Of a stretch of DNA of 53,782 nucleotides, positions 8,974-16,448 are shown one piece after another. The position numbers and the translations under genes are program-made. A model generated the notes under the pieces. It was not told where the DNA came from. It searched no databases and saw nothing but the letters and a program-made list of their open reading frames with translations. Positions within the stretch are counted from its first letter, which is position 1, and each line of letters begins with the position of its first letter. The DNA is from a virus. Location: positions 1-53,782 of the IMG/VR virus record IMGVR_UViG_3300020470_000010; one strand, written 5' to 3'.

Positions 8974-9392
8974 ACAACTTTAATACCTAAAGCGTTGCTA
9001 TTGAACTGAACAGTATCGCCTGATTGAATATCTACCGATGTCGTTAAAGCACCAGAAGCAATAAAATTACCAGAAGTTTGAGCATCCCAGAGACCGAAAT
9101 GGGTCAAAGTTTGCTGTGTGCCATTTTGAGCATTAGTGGTAATTTGAACTGTATTAGTATTCTTTATCTCAAATCCACTAGGAGAAGCTCCTGTTACTCC
9201 AGTAAAAGCAGCAGCCGATATTGCTGTTCTATTAGAACTACCAGTGACGGTTAATGTTACGTCATTAGAAGTGCCAGCAGTGCCAGGATCGCCAGTATGG
9301 ATACTGACGTATACATTGCTTAAAGCAGTTGGAAACGAGGATCCTTTTATCCAAGTAAGGATTTCGTTCGCAAAATACTGGGAAAACGCCAT
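8970..9392 (-). CDS. Virion structural protein, small fibre/tail-associated family
   Basis: 140 residues. The N-terminal signature (ILTWIKGSSFPTALSNVYVSIHTGDPG) belongs to a family I know from many phages as a small virion/tail protein. The remainder is beta-rich with alternating hydrophobics and repeated Thr/Asn turns. First of the four minus-strand genes that interrupt the plus-strand late region. It probably sits on the tail or fibre; exact position unknown. Confidence 0.65.
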   Translation of the reverse strand: MAFSQYFANEILTWIKGSSFPTALSNVYVSIHTGDPGTAGTSNDVTLTVTGSSNRTAISAAAFTGVTGASPSGFEIKNTNTVQITTNAQNGTQQTLTHFGLWDAQTSGNFIASGALTTSVDIQSGDTVQFNSNALGIKVV

Positions 9393-9450
9393 ACTGCAGT
9401 TAACTCTTCGTCATTTACTATTTTGACAGCTCTGGAGAGGTGACTATTAT

Positions 9451-10245
9451 TTAGTACCCACCGCTCGGAGAGGATACTGTTAGCGTAGCGTAATTAGACG
9501 ATGTCAGCTCAGATGTCGCTGAAGGGATACGGTGATACATCAACATGCGACCATAAGGCTCAAAACGTCCCTCTGCTGTTCCGACTGAGTTGATAATAAT
9601 AACTCCGTAACTTACTTTGTCGCCTGTTGTAGAGCCTTCTAGAGCCTTAATAATACTAGGAGCGGGAAGCAGGGCATATGTCTCATTAGATAGTAATGCT
9701 GAACCAGTCCATTTGACTAACGGTATTCGGCTAGTAGCAGTTAAAGCACCAGATACAGTACCGTAAAGTTGAACATAGCGAATGACTTCTAAATTGACAC
9801 TATAAGGCAGCTTTTGCCACTGAGAAGAACTAATCGTAAAATAAAAAATTCCAGGCTGTAACTGCAAAAGTTTTTCATCAACATCAGTATTAACGATGTC
9901 GTTTTTGTAAGCAAAACCGCTATTGGTTAAGGGTATTGGTTGCTTGTTAGCATTTAAGACACCTAGTGAAATATATTTATCCGTATGCTTGTTTAGAAAA
10001 TTCTTAGTGATTCGAATATCTGATTCTCCTAAGCTCTGTACTTTGAAGTAAATTGTATTGGTTCCCGCCTCAGTACCGATATAACCAGTAATACGAGTAT
10101 TCAAGTTATCAACAGAACCTAAATCTTTTGCTTTTGATATGGAATTGAATTTAACATGCTCAAGCCTAAGAAAAGAGGGGGAAGTTTTACTGCTCCCCCC
10201 GTAAGAATCAGATATTTGATTTAAAGATGTCGTTACCGAGGTCAT
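9451..10245 (-). CDS. Beta-rich virion protein candidate
   Basis: 264 residues, largely beta-strand, Ser/Thr/Tyr-rich, no signal peptide. The middle (about 50-145) resembles secreted beta-sandwich folds, with a strand such as GIFYFTISSSQW typical of pre-peptidase-like domains; this is weak. Its start ATG overlaps the stop of a 4-codon leader (MPTQ) that carries a better Shine-Dalgarno (AAGGA), so translation may be coupled. It lies directly downstream of the structured region at 10296-10412. Likely a fibre or tail protein by context. Confidence 0.55.
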   Translation of the reverse strand: MTSVTTSLNQISDSYGGSSKTSPSFLRLEHVKFNSISKAKDLGSVDNLNTRITGYIGTEAGTNTIYFKVQSLGESDIRITKNFLNKHTDKYISLGVLNANKQPIPLTNSGFAYKNDIVNTDVDEKLLQLQPGIFYFTISSSQWQKLPYSVNLEVIRYVQLYGTVSGALTATSRIPLVKWTGSALLSNETYALLPAPSIIKALEGSTTGDKVSYGVIIINSVGTAEGRFEPYGRMLMYHRIPSATSELTSSNYATLTVSSPSGGY

Positions 10246-10295
10246 TGAGTCGGCATAAAAGTCCTTCTTTACTTGAATCTTACTCGATATAGGAA

Positions 10296-10412
10296 GTCAG
10301 GGGACGCCACACGATAGCTAGTCGCCTGGCGTTATGTTTAAGACTTAAAGAAACTACAAAAATTTAAGTCGCCCTGATCAATTAGTCCCTGACGTAGTTC
10401 TTCTTCGGGACT
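10296..10412 (-). promoter_or_regulatory. Structured leader with mutually exclusive stems
   Basis: Coordinates on +: outer stem GTCAGGG (10296-10302) / CCCTGAC (10387-10393) encloses two arms, ACGCCA (10304-10309) / TGGCGT (10327-10332) and GACTTAAA (10342-10349) / TTTAAGTC (10363-10370). A competing hairpin AGTCCC (10384-10389) / GGGACT (10407-10412) uses the same bases as the outer stem. As RNA on the minus strand this is a three-way junction with an alternative fold, 50 nt before the start of the 9451-10245 gene. A cis-regulatory leader or a remnant of intron RNA are both possible. Confidence 0.5.
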
Positions 10413-10415
10413 GAC

Positions 10416-10988
10416 TTAGCGTAACTTCTTTTTCATTGAGTAGTGCAAGCAGGGTTGAATCGTATCTATTAGTGTCTCTAATGCTTCTCGTCCTAAGACC
10501 AGTTCAATAGTGGATACTTGGTTGCAGCGAGGAGATGCTTTTATGTTCCAATAATCTTGTAACCAACGAGATATGATGATGTATTCCTCGTCAGAGTATC
10601 TTCCTTTAATAGAGCCTTTACGACCAATAACTTTCCCTTGATCTATCCATAAGGCGGTTAAACCGTGGATACCCGCGATTTTTAGTACATCATTAGATAT
10701 ATATTTTTCATCTTTTGGGTACAACAGTTCATAAACTCTCCAAAGATGATCGCTTTGAAGCCTAAATCTCTCCCTGTCGTAATAAGTGTCAGTTGCTATA
10801 CGATCCCAAAAGACTTCTACTTTGCTGACATGCAACTTACGTAGAGTCCTTAATTGGTGATCTAAATATGTTTTATCAACCTCGGATCTAGATATTTCTA
10901 GCCAAGGTCTTTTCTTGATTCCTTTGAGTTCTATCTTCCCTTTGCCCAAGCTGTAACTCAGTACGCGCACTACGAATCGAGCTTGCAT
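10416..10988 (-). CDS. LAGLIDADG-type homing endonuclease, C-terminal half
   Basis: 190 residues. It aligns by eye to the upstream frame (10888-11598): VLSYSLGKGKIEL corresponds to LLLADGSLVSY, and LYPKDEKYISNDVLKIAG to LYPRGERQITKAALDLLG. The active-site acidic residue expected after the LAGLIDADG helix is not preserved (SLGKG in place of ADGS). This looks like the second LAGLIDADG repeat of a two-repeat protein, either now separated by a frameshift or encoded as its own overlapping gene. Confidence 0.6.
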   Translation of the reverse strand: MQARFVVRVLSYSLGKGKIELKGIKKRPWLEISRSEVDKTYLDHQLRTLRKLHVSKVEVFWDRIATDTYYDRERFRLQSDHLWRVYELLYPKDEKYISNDVLKIAGIHGLTALWIDQGKVIGRKGSIKGRYSDEEYIIISRWLQDYWNIKASPRCNQVSTIELVLGREALETLIDTIQPCLHYSMKKKLR

Positions 10989-11598
10989 TCCATTCTTCTC
11001 CTGTAAATAGATGCTTTCTAGAGTTGGGGGCGTAAGGGTAAAGAGTTGATTTAATTTTGTCTGCTTGTTCTTTCTCGAAAACGAGTCGAGGTCTGATGTA
11101 GTAGTGATTAAGAGATGAACTAGCTCCTGTCAAGGTCTCAAGCCAGCGAGATACTAATCGTGCTTCTTCTTCCGTGTTGCCAACCCTCGCAAGACTGACA
11201 ATACCTGAATCAAGCATCCTCATGCCTTCTGCCCACATCCATGCCGCAGCTTCTCCTCCTAGAAGATCTAATGCTGCTTTTGTAATCTGTCTTTCCCCTC
11301 GAGGGTATAAAAGATTGTGAATAGGTCTTAATTTATTGGTTGAAACACGAAACCGAAGGATGGGAGTTGTCTGTCCATTAGCTCTTGGAGCTGTTTTATA
11401 GGGAACAATTTTCGCCTTTGTTGGAATGAATTGCCTGAATTCTGCAACTTTTTCTTCTAGAAAAGCTGACTCAGATGGGCCAGCCGTAAGAGTTAATTGA
11501 ACGTATCCCCCTCCAGGAGTGCGATAAGAAACAAGACTGCCATCTGCAAGTAATAATCCAAGTAATCCTCGAACGTCTATTGCGTCCAAAAGTTTCAC
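10888..11598 (-). CDS. LAGLIDADG-type homing endonuclease, N-terminal half
   Basis: 236 residues. The N-terminus RGLLGLLLADGSLV is a LAGLIDADG helix with the acidic residue kept. The following beta segments and LYPRGERQITKAALDLLGGEAA are typical of freestanding phage homing endonucleases, which cut a target site and spread by repair. The gene reads away from the major capsid gene. Its last 101 nt overlap the C-terminal frame. The terminal stretch after GEEWN looks like out-of-frame sequence, supporting a frameshift near 10989-11000. Confidence 0.65.
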   Translation of the reverse strand: MKLLDAIDVRGLLGLLLADGSLVSYRTPGGGYVQLTLTAGPSESAFLEEKVAEFRQFIPTKAKIVPYKTAPRANGQTTPILRFRVSTNKLRPIHNLLYPRGERQITKAALDLLGGEAAAWMWAEGMRMLDSGIVSLARVGNTEEEARLVSRWLETLTGASSSLNHYYIRPRLVFEKEQADKIKSTLYPYAPNSRKHLFTGEEWNASSIRSARTELQLGQREDRTQRNQEKTLARNI

Positions 11599-11623
11599 CC
11601 TACGTACTTCATTTATAGTAGTG

Positions 11624-11644
11624 ATGACACGTCGATAGTGTCAT
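11624..11644. promoter_or_regulatory. Inverted repeat in the divergent region before the capsid gene
   Basis: Perfect 7-bp arms ATGACAC / GTGTCAT separated by GTCGATA, in the 71-80 bp gap between the homing endonuclease (leftward) and the major capsid gene (rightward). It could be an operator or a stem-loop in the capsid mRNA leader. Confidence 0.45.
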
Positions 11645-11678
11645 TAAATTTCTATAAGCTACGGAGTGATTGCGATCC

Positions 11679-12821
11679 ATGTGGATTGACAACGATTTTC
11701 CAAAGCTGTTAGGCGCTGAGCTTTATAGGCCCCATCCCGGTTATGTGATCGAGATGGCTGTAGAGCCAGTAGTGGTACACGATTTCGCTAAACAGCCGGG
11801 CCAAACGGTCCAGCTTGATCGTTATAGATTCTGGGGCAATCCTGGTAATAAGGATTCCAGAGAGCGTACAGCGGATCAAACACTCGGTACAGCATCTAGC
11901 CGCAATATTGTTAAAGACAAGGTTCTCGTAACCTTAAAAGAGTACACAGGTCCTGCCGATCCAACAGATGCGACATCTCCTAGTACTTTCAAGGTTGCAA
12001 GAGAGACTCTCTTAACAGCACAACGTCTACTTTTAGACACAGGTAACCTCAACGTTTTTCACCAGAGCATCGGGTCCTTGACCCTTTTGGATGATTACAG
12101 GCGTTGGCGTGACAGGGTTTTCGCTGATGAACTATTTAAAGCGGAAGCTAACGGAGAAGCAACAGATAGCCAAGGTGGATACTTCTACCCTGGTAGCAAA
12201 GCTAAGTCTGGTTCTGCTCCATTTATTAGTTATGCAGCAGGCTCCTCAGGTAAGTTCGACGTAAAGACAGACTTACTTCAGGTTGTTAAGGACATGCGTA
12301 AGCGCAACGTCCCAACTTTTGCTGATGGCTATTACAGATGTATTGCTGATCCAACAGCGATGATGCATCTGCGCCAGAACGAGGCGTTCAGAGAAATAGC
12401 TCGCTATGCAGGAAATGGAATGGTTAATCCACTCCAGCCTGAGCAAGCTCCTAACGCTAACTTCTTCCAAGGTATGGGTCCTGCTTATGGACAAGCTGGA
12501 TTTGTAGCTGGTCAGCCGGTGATGCCAACCGGATTTTTGTTTGAGGGCGTAAGATGGTTCGAATCAACCAACTTGCCTGAGAAATCTTTACAGGTAACAA
12601 TCACTGACGCGAGCATCACTAACACAGTGACAACCGCTGCTCCTATGCTCTTCTTTGGCCCTCAGGCTATTGGTGTAGGTATTGGTGGTAACAACGCTCA
12701 AATTCTTCTCAATAATAATGATGACTTTTCGCGCTTCATCATTATGATTTGGTCCCTCTTTGCTGGTTTCGAAATTCTTAATAAGGACTTCGTAACTTGT
12801 GCCTTCAGTTTCGTTTACTAA
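11679..12821 (+). CDS. Major capsid protein
   Basis: 380 residues from ATG 11679. A TTG at 11670 is also open, but CGGAG at 11662-11666 suits the ATG about as well. Assignment rests on position after scaffold/portal, typical length, and an HK97-like course: N-terminal PHPGYVIEMAVEPVV, a helix-rich P-type segment with KVARETLLTAQRLLLDTG, and a C-terminal strand region rich in aromatic residues (PMLFFGPQAIG, FSRFIIMIWSLFAGFEIL). It would form the icosahedral shell. The decoration candidate follows after 12 nt and a strong terminator closes the unit. Confidence 0.82.
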   Translation: MWIDNDFPKLLGAELYRPHPGYVIEMAVEPVVVHDFAKQPGQTVQLDRYRFWGNPGNKDSRERTADQTLGTASSRNIVKDKVLVTLKEYTGPADPTDATSPSTFKVARETLLTAQRLLLDTGNLNVFHQSIGSLTLLDDYRRWRDRVFADELFKAEANGEATDSQGGYFYPGSKAKSGSAPFISYAAGSSGKFDVKTDLLQVVKDMRKRNVPTFADGYYRCIADPTAMMHLRQNEAFREIARYAGNGMVNPLQPEQAPNANFFQGMGPAYGQAGFVAGQPVMPTGFLFEGVRWFESTNLPEKSLQVTITDASITNTVTTAAPMLFFGPQAIGVGIGGNNAQILLNNNDDFSRFIIMIWSLFAGFEILNKDFVTCAFSFVY

Positions 12822-12833
12822 GGTATTAATCAC

Positions 12834-13478
12834 ATGGCAAAGAAAATCTTTCCCGGCAACTGGGTTGCCCAACTAAGTAGCTACCAAGGTCAAGGCGTTG
12901 TGTCTGAGCCTGGTCGCGTTTATTATCAGAAGACAGGTTACGCACTAGTTGATTCAACTGGTGGTACATCTTTTGACGTCGTTATTCCTAGCCCAGACCT
13001 CAGAGGAGACGACAAAGCTCGTGCAGACATCACAGGATTAACAGTGCCAGCTGGCGCTAATGTTTACTCTGTTGGTATTCGTGTACCTGACGTTCGTAAG
13101 GACAAAGGAGTTGGAACAGCTACTTCTGGTCTTGTTGGAACTAACACCAACAGATTGAAAGTTGCTGATGCTATCGGAAACGACGCAACAATTACAACTA
13201 CTAAAGTTGCTTCTAACTCTGCAGATCTTGCAGTGGCTAGTACAACTATTGCTCCTGGAACTTCAGTAACTGGTCTTGTTACAGCGGCTACCTTAGCTGG
13301 TGCTGAGACTCTTAAGGTCTATGTAACTGACAGTACAGGAACATCTGCAGGTTCTGCTTTGACTTCAACTGCAAGCGGTGGTACATACCTCATCGTTACT
13401 GTTTCATACTTCGTTGATGATGCAGTACCTAACAGTGAGGATGTTGGCACTCCATTCGTAGTCGAGCAAGGCGCATAG
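12834..13478 (+). CDS. Probable capsid decoration or head-fibre protein
   Basis: 214 residues, Gly/Ala/Thr-rich and beta-strand-rich with no helical core, cotranscribed 12 nt after the major capsid gene and closed by its own terminator. That placement, and the need for similar copy number to the capsid protein, fit a head decoration protein. The N-terminus (KKIFPGNWVAQLSSYQGQG) may be the capsid-binding part. No catalytic motif. Confidence 0.6.
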   Translation: MAKKIFPGNWVAQLSSYQGQGVVSEPGRVYYQKTGYALVDSTGGTSFDVVIPSPDLRGDDKARADITGLTVPAGANVYSVGIRVPDVRKDKGVGTATSGLVGTNTNRLKVADAIGNDATITTTKVASNSADLAVASTTIAPGTSVTGLVTAATLAGAETLKVYVTDSTGTSAGSALTSTASGGTYLIVTVSYFVDDAVPNSEDVGTPFVVEQGA

Positions 13479-13508
13479 TTGGATTAATTAGTTTTTATCC
13501 CTACAATG

Positions 13509-13539
13509 AAGGACATCTGGTATCGGATGTCCTTTTTTT
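13509..13539 (+). terminator. Rho-independent terminator after the capsid/decoration genes
   Basis: Stem GGACATC (13511-13517) / GATGTCC (13526-13532), extended by AA/TT, an 8-nt loop, then seven T. An open frame starting at 13506 would run through this hairpin, which is why I place the next gene start at 13545. Confidence 0.9.
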
Positions 13540-13544
13540 GTGTT

Positions 13545-13976
13545 ATGACGCTTTATCAAAATCAAAAGACTGGTCAAATTGTTGAATTCATATCCCATCA
13601 CGACAAGGATTGGGCAATGGTCAAGAACAATGCAGGCCAAGTTGTTTATGTAGCATTAGCTGACTTGGTTTCTTACGAGGCTGGTAAAGGCCGTACAGGA
13701 CAAACTATTGAACCACAGACAGCGGAAGACCATAAAGATGAAGACAAGATGCCTGAAAGTGTTATTCCTGTAGATACTCGATTAAACGTCAATGCGGCGA
13801 CAGCAGAAAATATTGCTAAAGCTGTAAAAGGTATTGGTTATGCAACAGCCAAGAAAATAGTAGAGCTTAGATTATCTCTCCCTGGGGAGAGGTTTAAAAA
13901 TTTAGACCAACTTAAAAAGATTAGTAGAGTCGATTGGGATACTATTATTGCAGAAGATCTGATCTACGTTGCATAA
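13545..13976 (+). CDS. Helix-hairpin-helix protein in the head-connector cluster
   Basis: 143 residues from ATG 13545, chosen because the upstream in-frame ATG lies in the terminator. Residues 1-45 form a small beta domain (KTGQIVEFI, GQVVYVALADLV). An acidic linker follows, and about residues 82-135 are a ComEA-type helix-hairpin-helix pair (LNVNAATAENIAKAVKGIGYATAKKIVELR). HhH modules bind DNA backbone non-specifically. Located between capsid and connector genes, it may touch packaged DNA at the portal vertex; this is inference. Confidence 0.65.
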   Translation: MTLYQNQKTGQIVEFISHHDKDWAMVKNNAGQVVYVALADLVSYEAGKGRTGQTIEPQTAEDHKDEDKMPESVIPVDTRLNVNAATAENIAKAVKGIGYATAKKIVELRLSLPGERFKNLDQLKKISRVDWDTIIAEDLIYVA

Positions 13977-14014
13977 TTCCCGTACAATAAAGAATAGGTT
14001 GCATTTACTAGCCA

Positions 14015-14500
14015 TTGGAGCTTAACGACTACGACAAAAGCCGTTGTCGGTTTCATTTGGGCTACAACACCGGAGCTAACCTCCCAGCTGGTGATATTGC
14101 CAGAGTGGAAGAAGCTATGGCTCGTATCCCGGATTCTTATTTCTATAACCGGACAACCGAGCACTTGGATCGCTGTGACAAGGCCTACAAGGTTTCACAG
14201 ATATTCAAGACAGAATCACAGCCACAACCCAGCCGAATACAGCGAATTGTAGGAGACTCTAATAGAGCGATCTATCAGTCGGATCCAATCAAGGCTGCTA
14301 AGGATTACTGGGAAGTATATTTACGTGAAGTCGATCAATTAGCAGAAACATTATATGTTGCTAATTACAGGCGTAGTGACGTGAGACGTTACGCCTTCGA
14401 AAGATCTGGCTCAGAGTTTATTATGGCTGTAAAGGGACCAGCAGATACAGCGGTTGGAACCAGAGTCTCGCAAGCTGTTGGCTCAATGAACTGGAGGTAA
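14015..14500 (+). CDS. Head-tail connector candidate
   Basis: 161 residues from TTG 14015; an in-frame stop lies two codons upstream, so no ATG start with the full helix set exists. Mostly helical, with acidic/aromatic surface and a conserved-looking AKDYWEVYLREVDQLAETL helix. Size and place after the capsid block fit an adaptor (head-completion) protein. No family recognised with certainty. Confidence 0.5.
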   Translation: MELNDYDKSRCRFHLGYNTGANLPAGDIARVEEAMARIPDSYFYNRTTEHLDRCDKAYKVSQIFKTESQPQPSRIQRIVGDSNRAIYQSDPIKAAKDYWEVYLREVDQLAETLYVANYRRSDVRRYAFERSGSEFIMAVKGPADTAVGTRVSQAVGSMNWR

Positions 14501-14502
14501 CT

Positions 14503-15378
14503 ATGGCACGACTACCTAAAGGATTAAATCCTAATGAATTTGTTACAACGAATCCTATAAGTGACATAGGACAGAGATGGCGTAAAGACGCTTTATCTTC
14601 CGAGGAATATAATGCTAGTGCTAACCTTGAAGGCCCTGGAATGGGCGGTTGGACGACGCATGTTACAAAAGGCAGTGATGCACAAAGAAGTGCGTTAAAG
14701 GCGATGGCTGATCAATATATGACTCAAGCTAACGGTGCTTCTTTTACTCCTTTCGACGTTAATACAGTTCCTTCAGATGGAACATTCAGTCAAGGCAACA
14801 CAACTCCATTTAAATCTCAACTTAATAGAAGTGCGGCTTTAGGCGACGTTCAAAACGCGATTGGAGATGGTAACAGGAAATCAACATTTGGATTAGCACA
14901 ATCTGGCATTAACATGCAGCCAGAGATAGGAGTTACCCAGAGCAAGACAGGAGTGAAACCAGCAAGACCTTTAGAAGAAGGTAATGCTCCTAAGAAAATG
15001 AATGATTTTGTCGCTGCTTTAAACCTCGAGAAAGAAACACCAACTGGACTAACAACATATAACGCTCCGAATGCAGCAGAATTCTTAATGAAACATAAGC
15101 CTTCAATAGAGAGGAAGGCGAGAAAAGAAGCCAAACAGGACAAGCCAAAAGTGGTTGGCAGGCCTGGGGAGGAGCCAATGGAAGGTAGACCTAAGGGAGG
15201 TGGTAGAGGTAAAGAATTTGAAGGAGGTAATGCAGGATCAGATTGGTGGTATAGCCCAGAAGTTGGAGGTAGAGGCAAAGAGCCTGTTGCAGAAGGGAGG
15301 CCTAAAAAGACAAAAGGCAACCGCAGAGATAATCAACAGTGGCCTCCCATACAACTCTTTGGTGGAGGCATAGGTTAA
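14503..15378 (+). CDS. Basic, disordered virion-type protein, unknown
   Basis: 291 residues with an excellent Shine-Dalgarno (GGAGG, 14492-14496). Low complexity: Gly/Asn/Lys/Pro-rich, with a C-terminal repeat of RPKGGGRGKE-like units (about residues 225-275). Strong positive charge without a folded core suggests DNA or virion binding. The gene is translationally coupled to the next one (stop and start share an A). Confidence 0.5.
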   Translation: MARLPKGLNPNEFVTTNPISDIGQRWRKDALSSEEYNASANLEGPGMGGWTTHVTKGSDAQRSALKAMADQYMTQANGASFTPFDVNTVPSDGTFSQGNTTPFKSQLNRSAALGDVQNAIGDGNRKSTFGLAQSGINMQPEIGVTQSKTGVKPARPLEEGNAPKKMNDFVAALNLEKETPTGLTTYNAPNAAEFLMKHKPSIERKARKEAKQDKPKVVGRPGEEPMEGRPKGGGRGKEFEGGNAGSDWWYSPEVGGRGKEPVAEGRPKKTKGNRRDNQQWPPIQLFGGGIG

Positions 15379-15872
15379 TGTCATTTGCGACTCCTAGCGG
15401 CGATAGTGGGCAACGACCTAGAAAGAAATCAGGAAGTATGGTTCCCGATCATCTGAAACATCGTTCTGGACCAGTCAGGGCAACGAGGTATAACGAGTGG
15501 TATGAGAATACCCCTCAGGTGCGTAAAACTGCTCGTGACTTATCTGCTAGCAGAGGTGGTGTTCCGAATAATCCAATGAATGTTGAATCATTCAGACCTG
15601 TAGACGACACAGTAGTGAGAACGAATGTATATAGAGATGCGGAACAAGTAGGAACACAAGAAGGACCTGTTAGAACTAAGCCGGATCAAACAGGTGGTCG
15701 TTTCAAGCCCCCTCATATAAGGAAAGAGAGAGAAGGGAAGATCAAACCCAACAAAGCACAGAAAGGAACAAGAATGGCTCCAGGACCTCTAGGTTCTGGT
15801 CCACAGAGAAATGTTGCTCCTGAACCCGATGGTTTCGAGGGCTTCGAGAACTTTGAGACTCCGTTCTTTTAG
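15378..15872 (+). CDS. Basic, disordered protein, unknown
   Basis: 164 residues. The frame is open from 15339, but ATG 15378 overlaps the upstream TAA and is preceded by GGTGGAGG, so I choose it. Like the previous gene it is Arg/Lys/Pro/Gly-rich and predicted disordered, ending FEGFENFETPFF, an aromatic tail resembling a peptide docking motif. Probably part of the same virion substructure as 14503-15378. Confidence 0.5.
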   Translation: MSFATPSGDSGQRPRKKSGSMVPDHLKHRSGPVRATRYNEWYENTPQVRKTARDLSASRGGVPNNPMNVESFRPVDDTVVRTNVYRDAEQVGTQEGPVRTKPDQTGGRFKPPHIRKEREGKIKPNKAQKGTRMAPGPLGSGPQRNVAPEPDGFEGFENFETPFF

Positions 15873-15905
15873 TTTCTTTAAAATCTAATTAGATGAGGTA
15901 TTAAC

Positions 15906-16445
15906 TTGGCTGCCAGTAGTACAAACAAGATGCCGCTGTTGATAGACAGACCGCTGCATTCTTTCGCAAGCATAGGAGGCACGGCTGCGTTGTCGACAGC
16001 TTCCAACTATAACACCGTTACAGGCAACGGATGTGTGTTACTAGTCGATTGCACTTCTAATGATGGTGCGGTGGTAGATAGTATATCGGTTGTTGCTAAT
16101 GAAGCCAGTACCCAGATTAGTGGTAGTGCTGCCGTCGAAGTCTTAGTCTTTTTAAGTCTCGCTACGACAACTGCAACGATAACAACTACTAATACTTTGT
16201 GTGTTGCGGCTGCAACTATATCGACCTCTATAGGACTAGGCTCTAGAACTAATATTGCTTTACCAGCATTGTCTGTTCCTGTGCCTAATTTAGGTGCTGA
16301 TAGTTCTATTAGTGAGACAGATAAAAAGAACACAGGACTATATATCCCTTCTGGAGCAACTCTATACGTAGGTACTCAAGCTACTATCGCTTCACCAAGT
16401 GCTAATACTCGCTTAAACGTTTTTGCTCAAGGCGGATTTTTCTAA
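15906..16445 (+). CDS. Small beta-rich virion protein
   Basis: 179 residues from TTG 15906 (GATGAGG lies 8-14 nt upstream). Rich in Thr/Ala/Ser/Val, with alternating hydrophobics through its length and an ending VFAQGGFF. It resembles small beta-sandwich tail or fibre-base proteins that are common in marine phage structural clusters, such as 24181-24519 here. No signal peptide. Confidence 0.5.
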   Translation: MAASSTNKMPLLIDRPLHSFASIGGTAALSTASNYNTVTGNGCVLLVDCTSNDGAVVDSISVVANEASTQISGSAAVEVLVFLSLATTTATITTTNTLCVAAATISTSIGLGSRTNIALPALSVPVPNLGADSSISETDKKNTGLYIPSGATLYVGTQATIASPSANTRLNVFAQGGFF

Positions 16446-16448
16446 ATC

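Noticed and set aside
10246-10415. Group I intron core associated with the homing endonuclease
   Set aside because: A GACUA-type P7 fragment and several stems are present, but I could not place P3/P7/P8 and there is no split exon; only 70-80 nt lie on the other side of the endonuclease.
13506-13544. In-frame ATG extending the HhH gene upstream
   Set aside because: Those codons lie inside the terminator hairpin and its T-run, so I set the start at 13545.
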